DNA from: Candidatus Eremiobacterota bacterium
GTDB lineage: Bacteria > Vulcanimicrobiota > Vulcanimicrobiia > Vulcanimicrobiales > Vulcanimicrobiaceae
NCBI GenBank assembly: GCA_019240525.1
Contig: JAFAYE010000001.1
Location: forward strand, 2,728,501 to 2,792,500
Direction: 5' to 3'
Length of the DNA: 64,000 nucleotides
In this document: positions 42,828 through 50,985 of the stretch, piece by piece
How the letters are laid out: every line of letters begins with the position of its first letter
Position numbering within the stretch: the first letter of the stretch is position 1
Made by a program: the position numbers and the translations under genes
The notes under the pieces: generated by a model
What the model saw: the letters and a program-made list of their open reading frames with translations, nothing else
Databases searched by the model: none
What the model was told of the DNA's origin: nothing

Positions 42828-44084
42828 GTGTATAAGAAGACAACGCTTCCAAACGGTCTGCGGGTGCTGACGGAAACGATGCCCGCGGTGCGTTCGGCGA
42901 CGGTCGGCATCTGGGCCGATGTCGGCTCGGCCGTGGAAGATCGGCAGCGCCGAGGCATCTCGCACCTGGTCGAACATATGCTGTTCAAAGGAACGCATCG
43001 GCGAACCGCGCGGCAAATCGCCGAAACAATGGACGGCGTCGGCGGCAATCTGAACGCTTTTACCGACAAAGAGACGACTTGTTACTACGCAAAGGTCATG
43101 GACAAGCACGTTCCCCTTGCGCTCGACGTGATCGCAGACATGTTCCTTCACTCGGTTTTCGATCCGCACGAGCTGCGCAAAGAGCAGAACGTCATTTTGG
43201 AAGAGATCAAAATGTACGAAGATTCGCCGGACGATCTCATCCACGACGTCTTCCTGCAGACGATGTGGCAAGGCTCGAGTCTGGGCGAGCCGACGATTGG
43301 ATTCGCCAAGACGGTCGTCGGGCAGACGCCGGACGATCTTCGTGCGCACATGCGCGCCCACTACTCGCCCAACTGCGTCGTCGTCGCCGCGGCAGGAAAC
43401 GTCGATCACGAGCGTTTTGTCGAGCTCGTTTGCGAGCAGTTTGCGGAGTTCGAAGGCAGTTGCGAACGCACCGCGCCTGAATCTCCCCAAATTACCCCGG
43501 CAACGAACATCCGCCACAAAGAGAGCGAACAGGCCTATATCGTGGTGGGCACGCAAGGCATTGACGTGCGCGATGAACGGCGCTACGCACTGTCGTTGCT
43601 CGACACGGTCTTGGGCGGGGGTATGTCGAGCCGTCTCTTCCAAGAAATTCGCGAACAGCGCGGGCTCGTTTACAGCGTTTATTCGTTCCAAGCAGCGTAT
43701 CGAGCTGCGGGGCTCTTCGGCGTCTACGCTGGAACGTCGCCAACAAACGTGCAATCGTGCATCGACCTGATCCTCGAGCAGTTCGCGCGCGCGCGCTCCG
43801 GTCCGATTCCCGACGGCGAATTTCAGCTCGCGAAGGAACATCTCAAGGGCAGCCTAACGCTCTCGCTTGAATCGACCTCGAGCCGCATGATTCGGCTCGG
43901 TCGTAACGAGCTGTCGTTGGGCCGAAACGTAACGCCCGAGGAAATCGAACGGAAAATCGACGCGGTGACGCCGGGCGACGTCCAGGAGCTTGCCTGCGAC
44001 TTGCTCGCCGAGGAGAGCCTCGGACTCTGCATCATCGGCCCGGTGGATGACGGCGCAATCGTGTGGCGCTCGCACGCAGCATAG
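42828..44084 (+). CDS. M16 family zinc peptidase (processing-peptidase type)
   Basis: 418 residues from GTG 42828. The inverted zinc motif HLVEH is at 46-50 in GISHLVEHMLFKGTHRR, and the third ligand glutamate follows in NVILEEIKMYEDSP. IREQRGLVYSVYSF is the substrate-binding segment of the second domain. Similar bacterial genes degrade or process peptides, and homologues often lie near proS or pnp. It is likely active, unlike the truncated M16 at the left edge whose active site is not visible. Confidence 0.95.
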   Translation: MYKKTTLPNGLRVLTETMPAVRSATVGIWADVGSAVEDRQRRGISHLVEHMLFKGTHRRTARQIAETMDGVGGNLNAFTDKETTCYYAKVMDKHVPLALDVIADMFLHSVFDPHELRKEQNVILEEIKMYEDSPDDLIHDVFLQTMWQGSSLGEPTIGFAKTVVGQTPDDLRAHMRAHYSPNCVVVAAAGNVDHERFVELVCEQFAEFEGSCERTAPESPQITPATNIRHKESEQAYIVVGTQGIDVRDERRYALSLLDTVLGGGMSSRLFQEIREQRGLVYSVYSFQAAYRAAGLFGVYAGTSPTNVQSCIDLILEQFARARSGPIPDGEFQLAKEHLKGSLTLSLESTSSRMIRLGRNELSLGRNVTPEEIERKIDAVTPGDVQELACDLLAEESLGLCIIGPVDDGAIVWRSHAA

Positions 44085-44118
44085 CGCCGGAGTTCCATCA
44101 CGAGGCATGTAGCCGGTG

Positions 44119-45009
44119 ATGCATTTAGCCGTCGCCGCGGCGCTCGCGCCGCACGTATGGTCCGGAAAGCTCTTTGGCGCAATGGCGATCACCTTCATCG
44201 TCCAGGGCGTGACGATCGGCGCGTACGCGGCACGACTCGCCGGCGTTCAAACCAAACGGATCGCGACGTCAATCTCGCTCTTCAATCTCTTCGTGACGAC
44301 CGGCAGACTGGCCAATCTTTTTATGGCCTTCTTCGTCGGGCCGCTCTCCGACGAGGCCGGCAACGCCGTCGCGCGATTGCAAAGCGACCCTCCGGCCGCG
44401 GCAGCATGGCAACACGCCTTTGAAACGGACCTGCGGCTCATCGTCTTTGCCGGCACGATGGGCATGGTCGTGTTCGCCCTCTTCCTGCCGATGTTTACCT
44501 ATCTCTTTCGGCGTGGCGTTCATTCATTCGAGGCGCGTGGTTCCGTCCCGCATTCTCTGGCCCGGCTGCTGGCGCCGTCGGTAATGGTCGACGTTCTGCG
44601 CTCGCAGCGATTGCCGAGCCTAAACGAGCTTCGTTCGTTCGATTGGCGTTCGCTGCCGATGCGGCTGCTCGTCTTCAACGCCGTCGTCATGTGCGTCTAC
44701 GCCATTGGCGTACAAGCCTCGTTCTTGGCCTCGGTCTTGGACGTTCGCGTGGCCCGGACGGCGATTAGCCTTTCGGGGGTGATTAACGGGATCGGAACGA
44801 TCGCCTTTACCCTTTTCGTGGATCCAACCTCGGCCATCATCACCGATCAGGCGATTCACGGGAAGCGAAGCGTCGAGGAGGTTCGCTCGATGGTGTTCTA
44901 CTTATCGCTGACGGCCATCATTGGGTCGCTTCTGTCGCAGGCGATCCTCTATCCGGCCGCGGTCGTTATCGAGGTGGTTGCACGATTTGCCGCGCATGTA
45001 CATATTTAA
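44119..45009 (+). CDS. amj: Amj-family lipid II flippase (DUF2837)
   Basis: 296 residues with about seven membrane helices. The N-terminal IGAYAARLAGVQTKRIATSISLFNLFVTTGRLANLF is the Amj signature. In Bacillus subtilis, Amj (YdaH) can replace MurJ in flipping lipid II for peptidoglycan synthesis. murJ is not in this window, so this may be an alternate or the main flippase. The start is taken as ATG 44119; GTG 44116 immediately precedes it. Confidence 0.85.
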   Translation: MHLAVAAALAPHVWSGKLFGAMAITFIVQGVTIGAYAARLAGVQTKRIATSISLFNLFVTTGRLANLFMAFFVGPLSDEAGNAVARLQSDPPAAAAWQHAFETDLRLIVFAGTMGMVVFALFLPMFTYLFRRGVHSFEARGSVPHSLARLLAPSVMVDVLRSQRLPSLNELRSFDWRSLPMRLLVFNAVVMCVYAIGVQASFLASVLDVRVARTAISLSGVINGIGTIAFTLFVDPTSAIITDQAIHGKRSVEEVRSMVFYLSLTAIIGSLLSQAILYPAAVVIEVVARFAAHVHI

Positions 45010-45649
45010 GCCGCTGGCTGCCTGTTTTGCGGCAGCATTGCTGAGCGGCTGCGCCGGTTCGATCGAGCGTTGGATCATCAATACGCGAGTCCATCAAGGC
45101 GAGATCGCAATGGCGCGAGGAAACGCGCGCGACGCCGAGCTCGCCTACCGCCTAGCTCTGCGCGTAGATCCGCAGAACGCCTCCGCGCGGGCCGGCTTCG
45201 TCGAGGCGGCCGCCGCTTTGGCGCAGGTGGAATATACGAAGGGCAGCTTCGACGATGCACTCGACACGGTCGATAGCGCATTGAGCGTGGATTCGCAAAG
45301 CGTGCGCCTGGCCGCACTCAAAGCCACGATCGATCAAGCGAAGCTGCAGCGGGAGATCGTTCTTTCGAACTACCCGACGTACCGTACGGCGGGGCTGGAA
45401 CTTCAGCGTGCCTATCAACAGCTCAATGTGACCAATGCGCTGGTGCTTCGCGGTCTGCGGCGCTTCGGTTACACGTTCGATACCAACGAGCTCACCGCGG
45501 CTCTCAAACGCAGCTACGAGCTTCAACTCGAGCTCGCCAGGACGACCAATCGGCTCGTCCTCTATCGGCAGCTTGTGAGCTCCGGCGTGCCCGAGGCGCC
45601 AGGAGAAGCGACGACGTTGGGGCCGGGATCGCTGCTGCCGCTGCCATGA
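44996..45649 (+). CDS. TPR-like lipoprotein
   Basis: 217 residues. The signal peptide has a lipobox LLSGC (Cys near 18), so it is probably outer-membrane anchored. The following helical repeats (IAMARGNARDAELAYRLALRVDPQNASARAGF, YTKGSFDDALDTVDSALSVDSQS) are tetratricopeptide-like. It overlaps amj by 14 bases and the DUF4239 gene by four, so is translated in that group. Likely scaffolds envelope complexes; specific partners are unknown. Confidence 0.8.
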   Translation: MYIFKPLAACFAAALLSGCAGSIERWIINTRVHQGEIAMARGNARDAELAYRLALRVDPQNASARAGFVEAAAALAQVEYTKGSFDDALDTVDSALSVDSQSVRLAALKATIDQAKLQREIVLSNYPTYRTAGLELQRAYQQLNVTNALVLRGLRRFGYTFDTNELTAALKRSYELQLELARTTNRLVLYRQLVSSGVPEAPGEATTLGPGSLLPLP

Positions 45650-46419
45650 TTTCCTGGCTCGAATCCTTACCGACTATCGATTCCGGCGTCGTCATCGTCG
45701 GCGGATTCGTCGCGCTCGCACTGCTCATCGGCTATCTCGTTTCCAAGTTCACCTCGCGCGAAATCCGCACCGCGCACAACGATCGAGCGGGATTTATCCT
45801 TGCCGTCATTGGCGTCGTCTATGCGGTGCTGCTGGCTTTCGTCGCGATCGGCGTTTGGGAACGATTCGAGCAGGCCGAAGACCGAAGTTACGACGAGGCG
45901 AGCGCGATCGCGACGGTCTACCGCGACGCGGAATCGTTTTCGCACGGTTTGCGGCTACGGACGATGCTTCGCGCATACGTTCGTTCGATCATCACTGTAG
46001 AATGGCCGCGGATGGCGCACGGTCAGCGCGCTCCGGTCTCGAATTCGTTGATCGAGGCGGCCGATCGTGAGGTGCGTAACCTTCCGGTAACCTCAATGCG
46101 TCTTTCCAACATCCAATCGCAGATGCTCTCGGCGATGGAAACGGCATTCGCGGACCGGGAAGCACGACTAACGATTGACTCGAATGGGATCAATCGCATG
46201 ATGTGGATGGTGCTCATCGTCGGCGCTATCGTCACCGTTGCGTTTACCTATCTCTTCGGTTTCGATCAAACCCTCATGCAGCAGCTGATGATCGGCGGGT
46301 TGAGCTTCCTCATTGGTTTGGTGCTCTTCCTGATCGTCGCTCTCGACTATCCTTTCCGCGGCAGCATCGCGGTTGGTCCCGAGGCCTTTCGCGCGCTCTT
46401 GTCGACCTTGGGGGGTTGA
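45646..46419 (+). CDS. DUF4239 membrane protein (bestrophin-like)
   Basis: 257 residues with two N-terminal helices (15-35, 48-68) and two C-terminal helices (about 185-235). The pattern FILAVIGVVYAVLLAFVAIGVWERFEQAED with Ala/Ile-rich end is typical of DUF4239. Function is not known; a channel-like role has been suggested by remote similarity to bestrophins. Its last 73 bases overlap the convergent glycosyltransferase gene. Confidence 0.8.
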   Translation: MISWLESLPTIDSGVVIVGGFVALALLIGYLVSKFTSREIRTAHNDRAGFILAVIGVVYAVLLAFVAIGVWERFEQAEDRSYDEASAIATVYRDAESFSHGLRLRTMLRAYVRSIITVEWPRMAHGQRAPVSNSLIEAADREVRNLPVTSMRLSNIQSQMLSAMETAFADREARLTIDSNGINRMMWMVLIVGAIVTVAFTYLFGFDQTLMQQLMIGGLSFLIGLVLFLIVALDYPFRGSIAVGPEAFRALLSTLGG

Positions 46420-48035
46420 GCGGGAACGACGCAAAGGTTCCGGCGATCGAGAAATGCCCTGCCGGCGCCCATCCGTTCGGCGGCGCGAAATCGGCGCCAG
46501 AAGATATCCGCGCCCGGTCGGACGCGCGCCGGATCGGTGTCGTAGACGCTCCAAGTCGCCTCTGAAGGGGCGATGGGAAAGCGCTGAAGCCACGCGCAGA
46601 GGTCGATGTTGCGATAGAGGCGGTTCTCTTCAATCGCAATAAAATAGCGGGCGCCCTTGCGGATTGCGCTTTCTTCGTCGAACGGCGTCCAAAGTAGGGG
46701 ATCCTCTTCCCAGCCGAAGCGATCGAGGTAATATTGGACGTCGGGTCCGTAGTGACCGAGGACGACCAATGCACCCGCCGGCAGCGCGCGATCGAGCGCC
46801 ACGGCATCGCGGTACGCTTGCTGGTTGTACCGGTAGTAACTCGCCACCGCCGTGCGGCTCGGAAGCGCGGCGGCAATCGCGACCAACGCAACGGTGCCGA
46901 TTAGCGCGTAGCGCGCGGGCGGAGCAGCGTCCAAGGTTTCGATCGCGGCGAGGCTCCGTGCTGTTGCTCCCCCGAGCGTCAGTGCGCAGAGCGGTAACAA
47001 CGGCAAGAGGTAGTAGTCGACGCGCTCGACCGTCACGACGACGAAGATATAGAGAACGCCAGCGATCAGCCACCCCCACAAGAGCGCCTTGCTACGCGAC
47101 GCGGTCCACGGCAGCGCGACGAAAGCCGCGAGGGAGAGGGCGAATGAAAGGCTGCCCAGCATGGTTTCACGCAGCATTCCGATAGCCACGCGGAACGACG
47201 CGAGCTTCAAGCCGAACCCCTCGCCACTACTCAAGGCGGCGCGCAATGCCGGCAAGACGTGCAGCCGCATGATGCCGCTGGCCCAGTGCCATTGGGCGTA
47301 TGCCGCGACACGTTCGTCGTACAATGCGAGAACGATAAACGGAACGAGAACCAACGTCGCAAGGGGCAGTACTCGCAGAGCGCCTCCCGCACGGCGGCGC
47401 TCCCAGATCAAGCCGAGCAGCGGCACGATGGCCATCGCCGCGACCGGCTTGGCAAGGTACGCGAAGGTCAACAGCAGCGTCGGGGCGATGAGCCCAGGCC
47501 GCGACATCATCGCGTCCTCGCGCAGATAGCGCGCCGACACGTAGAGGGCCACCGTCAAGAAAAAGACCATGGCGCAATCTGGCATGAACGTGCGCCCGTA
47601 GTAGACGCTTCCGGGAAAAACGGAATAAAAGAACGCCGCGGTCAGGCCGGCAATGGCGCTCGCGAAGAGCCAGCGCCCGAAATAGGCCAGCACAAGCACC
47701 GTCCCCAATCCGAACGCGATGGAGATGATTCGTCCGAAGATCTCATGGATTCCGAAGAGCTTGTAGAACGTCGCTGCGAGGAACGGAACGATCTGCAGTT
47801 CGAGCTCGACGTAGTTCGGCGGCGGCCCGTTGTACATGGTTTGCGGGTAGAGGATGTTGAACTGAAGGTGTGCGAAGTTTCGCGCGATTGCGGCGGTATC
47901 GCCTTGGCGCCAACCCGGATGGTCGAGAATTGGTTCGTGGACTCCGTGTAGGCGTAACGCGAGCCCGATCAACAGAATCGCGCCCAGCGCCGCCCGCCAA
48001 TAGACGGCCCTCAATTGAGGTGACGAAACGTCCAA
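46347..48035 (-). CDS. Glycosyltransferase family 39-like membrane enzyme
   Basis: 562 residues with about 11 helices. The first extracytoplasmic loop (EPILDHPGWRQGDTAAIARNF) contains an Asp motif found in PMT/ArnT-type enzymes that take sugars from polyprenyl phosphate. Acceptors are unknown. The C-terminal 30 or so residues (VVPAQPPKVDKSARKASG) overlap the convergent DUF4239 gene, so this tail is either tolerant of change or an extension. Its start overlaps gtrA by 25 bases. Confidence 0.85.
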   Translation of the reverse strand: MDVSSPQLRAVYWRAALGAILLIGLALRLHGVHEPILDHPGWRQGDTAAIARNFAHLQFNILYPQTMYNGPPPNYVELELQIVPFLAATFYKLFGIHEIFGRIISIAFGLGTVLVLAYFGRWLFASAIAGLTAAFFYSVFPGSVYYGRTFMPDCAMVFFLTVALYVSARYLREDAMMSRPGLIAPTLLLTFAYLAKPVAAMAIVPLLGLIWERRRAGGALRVLPLATLVLVPFIVLALYDERVAAYAQWHWASGIMRLHVLPALRAALSSGEGFGLKLASFRVAIGMLRETMLGSLSFALSLAAFVALPWTASRSKALLWGWLIAGVLYIFVVVTVERVDYYLLPLLPLCALTLGGATARSLAAIETLDAAPPARYALIGTVALVAIAAALPSRTAVASYYRYNQQAYRDAVALDRALPAGALVVLGHYGPDVQYYLDRFGWEEDPLLWTPFDEESAIRKGARYFIAIEENRLYRNIDLCAWLQRFPIAPSEATWSVYDTDPARVRPGADIFWRRFRAAERMGAGRAFLDRRNLCVVPAQPPKVDKSARKASGPTAMLPRKG

Positions 48036-48412
48036 TACTTATTGAGGAAGAAGTTGATGAAGATGCCGGCAAGCGTTGCAGCGAGCCAGGTCGCGGTGAA
48101 ATGATGGAAACCTGCCCGTTGCGCAACGGCAATAACGAGATTGCCCGCAACGAGCGCAACCGCCGATACGGCGAGGAACTGTGCTCCTTCGATCCACGGA
48201 TTACGTCGCGATCGAAACGTCCAGATCCGATTGAAAACGTAGTTGGAGAGACCGCCAACCATGAATCCGATCGAAAAATCGGCGAACCACGAAAGGGTCG
48301 TCGACCGCTCCAACCCGTGTGCGACGACGAAATTAACGAGCGTACCCGACGCGCCGACGATGCCGAATTTAAAAAATTGACGAACGCCGCGGCGGCGGCT
48401 TAGCGTACGCAT
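48011..48412 (-). CDS. GtrA-family polyprenyl-linked glucose flippase
   Basis: 133 residues from the ATG at 48412, with four membrane helices; FFKFGIVGASGTLVNFVV and FFLNKYWTFRHLN are family signatures. GtrA moves polyprenyl-phosphate sugars to the outer leaflet, where the flanking glycosyltransferases act. An upstream in-frame start at 48457 would overlap the neighbour by 26 bases. Ordered between two membrane glycosyltransferases on one strand. Confidence 0.88.
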   Translation of the reverse strand: MRTLSRRRGVRQFFKFGIVGASGTLVNFVVAHGLERSTTLSWFADFSIGFMVGGLSNYVFNRIWTFRSRRNPWIEGAQFLAVSAVALVAGNLVIAVAQRAGFHHFTATWLAATLAGIFINFFLNKYWTFRHLN

Positions 48413-48431
48413 GAGATTTTGTGCGCGCGCG

Positions 48432-49949
48432 TCACGCAACCCAGTACCAGTCGGCAAACAGAACGGTAAAGAGCCCCAGCAACGGTAGCGAAAATGCCAA
48501 AATAATGTTGTTCACCCACGGCCGTTCGCCCCAGCGAGCGAGAATAGCGAACATGGGAAAGACGACGAGGGCGAAGCGCGGCATCGACATGAGATTCGAC
48601 GTCGACATCGGAACCAAGATCGAGAGGGCCATATAAGCAATGTACGATGGACGCAACGCGTGCCAGCCGGCGATCAAGACTCCGATCAAGAGAAGGGTGA
48701 AGGCGATCTCCAAGGATTGATGAGCGACCAGTTGCGCGCCCGGTCCGTGAAGCAGCTTGCCGAAGGCGTTAGCGAGGCTGACCCACGGCGGCGCTAGGTG
48801 ACGATTCCAATGAACCTGGACGTGCGAAAAGTACAGCGGGTCCGCTCGCAGCACCCAGAGGTAGGCCATATAGACGCCCAGACCGAGCGGGATCAGCACC
48901 GCCGCCGCAAGATTGAAGAGCCCTTTCGTGCCGCTGCGCCGGCCTTGAGCCCACCATTCAATGACGAAGGGTACGATCAAGAGGACACCTTCGACGCGGG
49001 TCAGCGCGGCGAAGAATCCGAGCACACCCGCCAGCCACCATCGGTGCTCGCGCATGTAGTAAAACGTTGCGACGGTCAGCATGAAAAAGAGCGACTCAGT
49101 ATAAACGGCGGCAAAGTAAACGGCCGTGGGAAAGATCGACACGTAAAAGATCGCTCGTCGCGCCACCGCGCGATCGAACTCATGCTCCAGAAGCTTATAA
49201 AGATAGAGCAGGCCGAAGAAAAACGAGGCATTCGAGATTAGCAATCCAGCGATGAGATGACTGCCGGCAAGCGATCCCACCAAGCGTATCAGGAGCGGAA
49301 AGAGTGGGAAGAAAGCCATGTCGGTGCCTTGATAGCCTTGCGTGGCAATATCGAGGTAGTGAACGGCATCCCATCGGCCCCAGACTGCGAGCAACGCGTG
49401 CGACGATTCCTGGACGTGCGTTCCCGCGCGCTGACCGATGATAACCGCGGCGAGTTCCGCAATGACGATGATCGCCAACCGCGTAGCGGCGAAATCGACC
49501 AGCACTTCGCGGACGGTCTGGTTGAATCGCGCCGCAATGAGTACTTTGCCGATGCATGAAAGCGTGATCGCGAGTAAGAAGAGGCGCGTCAGCGTGAGTT
49601 GCGGGGCTAAGACGAACGTGAACCAAAGCAGCAGAAGCGGGAGCCAGGTGAGCGAGTCGTATTGGAGGGAACGCACGAGCGTGATGCCGGCGCGCCGAGC
49701 GAAATATCGCGAATAGGCGATCCAGGCTGCGCTTACCGCAAGCAGTCCCGTCAGGATCCCGGCGATGAGGCCCAGTTCGCTAAGCGCGCCGTGATGGCGC
49801 GGAACGATCGCCGCATACCACGTGAAAAAACCAAGGGTGAGGCCGGCGACGGCGATCGCAGCAAGCGCCGACCAGCCCGCAACGAGCAGTTCGCCGAACT
49901 GGAAGAACGGCGAATGAACTTCACGTGACAGACGGGCACCGGCAAACAC
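48432..49949 (-). CDS. PIG-V-like mannosyltransferase
   Basis: 505 residues, about 12 helices. The key segment WDAVHYLDIATQGYQGTDMAFFPLFPLLIRL matches the PIG-V family, in which WD and H-Y residues lie near the active site. PIG-V enzymes transfer mannose from dolichyl- or polyprenyl-phosphate. It probably works on a surface glycan or protein with GtrA and the family 39 enzyme. Divergent from glpX. Confidence 0.85.
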   Translation of the reverse strand: MFAGARLSREVHSPFFQFGELLVAGWSALAAIAVAGLTLGFFTWYAAIVPRHHGALSELGLIAGILTGLLAVSAAWIAYSRYFARRAGITLVRSLQYDSLTWLPLLLLWFTFVLAPQLTLTRLFLLAITLSCIGKVLIAARFNQTVREVLVDFAATRLAIIVIAELAAVIIGQRAGTHVQESSHALLAVWGRWDAVHYLDIATQGYQGTDMAFFPLFPLLIRLVGSLAGSHLIAGLLISNASFFFGLLYLYKLLEHEFDRAVARRAIFYVSIFPTAVYFAAVYTESLFFMLTVATFYYMREHRWWLAGVLGFFAALTRVEGVLLIVPFVIEWWAQGRRSGTKGLFNLAAAVLIPLGLGVYMAYLWVLRADPLYFSHVQVHWNRHLAPPWVSLANAFGKLLHGPGAQLVAHQSLEIAFTLLLIGVLIAGWHALRPSYIAYMALSILVPMSTSNLMSMPRFALVVFPMFAILARWGERPWVNNIILAFSLPLLGLFTVLFADWYWVA

Positions 49950-49965
49950 GCGGCACGTTCTTAAC

Positions 49966-49985
49966 AGGAAATGCGCCGCTTTCCT
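49966..49985. repeat. Inverted repeat in the PIG-V/glpX divergent region
   Basis: AGGAAA (49966-49971) and TTTCCT (49980-49985) are perfect 6-base arms with an 8-base spacer in the 64-base gap between divergent genes. It may be an operator controlling either gene. No standard promoter hexamers could be paired with confidence. Confidence 0.3.
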
Positions 49986-50013
49986 TTGTACCGTCGTATG
50001 TGTGCCACGGTCG

Positions 50014-50985
50014 ATGATGCGCGCGCTTCTGGATCATCCGGTTCATTCGCTGGATTTCGTTAAGGTCACCGAGAGTGCGGCGCTGGCCGCATCGCGCTGG
50101 ATGGGGCGCGGCGAGCGCGATGCGGCTGACGGCGCTGCCGTCGAAAAGATGCGTGAATCACTGGGAGACATGGAGATTGCGGGCCGCATCGTCATCGGCG
50201 AAGGCGAGCGTGACGAGGCGCCGATGCTCTATATCGGCGAGGAAGTTGGAAGCGGCGGCAAAGAGGTCGACATCGCGGTCGATCCGGTCGAGGGCACGAA
50301 TCTGGTTGCTAATGGTTTGCCTAACGCGATCGCGGTCATGGCAATCGCCGAACGGGGCGGCTTGCTGCACGCGCCCGATACGTACATGAAGAAACTCGCC
50401 GTCGGTCCCAAGGCCGCCGCGTACGTGCACATCGACGCACCGGTTTGCGAAAACCTGCAAGCCGTGGCGAACGCCCTCGAAAAACCGATCAACGACGTTT
50501 GCGTGATCATTCTCGATCGCCCCCGTCACGCCGAATTGATTCACGAAGTGCGAGAAGCGGGAGCGCGTATCCGGCTGATCTCCGACGGCGACGTTGACGC
50601 GTGCATTGCCACGGCGATCGACTCCACTGGAATTCACGTCGCGATGGGAACCGGCGGCGCGCCCGAAGGTGTGCTCGCGGCGGCCGCCCTCAAGTGTCTG
50701 GGCGGAAATCTCATGGGTCGGTTGCAGCCTCGCAACGACGAAGAGCACCGACGGGCGAAGGAGATGGGGTTTGACGACGTCGGACGCGTGTTAGAGCTCA
50801 ACGATCTCGTCCGCAGCAACGACGTGATCTTTTGCGCGACAGGGATCACCGACGGCGACCTCGTGCGCGGCGTGCGCTTTTTTGGCAATCAGGCGCGCAC
50901 GCATTCGATTTTAGTCCACTCGAGCGGGACGGTGCGATTCGTCGAATCAACGCACCGCCTCGGTGCCCGCCCGCACGGGAGGTAA
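50014..50985 (+). CDS. glpX: Fructose-1,6-bisphosphatase class II (GlpX)
   Basis: 323 residues from ATG 50014. SAALAASRWMGRGERDAAD, GRIVIGEGERDEAPML and AVDPVEGTNLVANG are class II FBPase motifs with metal-binding Asp/Glu. It removes phosphate from fructose-1,6-bisphosphate in gluconeogenesis. The GTG at 50002 adds four residues. The next gene starts directly after its TAA. Confidence 0.95.
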   Translation: MMRALLDHPVHSLDFVKVTESAALAASRWMGRGERDAADGAAVEKMRESLGDMEIAGRIVIGEGERDEAPMLYIGEEVGSGGKEVDIAVDPVEGTNLVANGLPNAIAVMAIAERGGLLHAPDTYMKKLAVGPKAAAYVHIDAPVCENLQAVANALEKPINDVCVIILDRPRHAELIHEVREAGARIRLISDGDVDACIATAIDSTGIHVAMGTGGAPEGVLAAAALKCLGGNLMGRLQPRNDEEHRRAKEMGFDDVGRVLELNDLVRSNDVIFCATGITDGDLVRGVRFFGNQARTHSILVHSSGTVRFVESTHRLGARPHGR

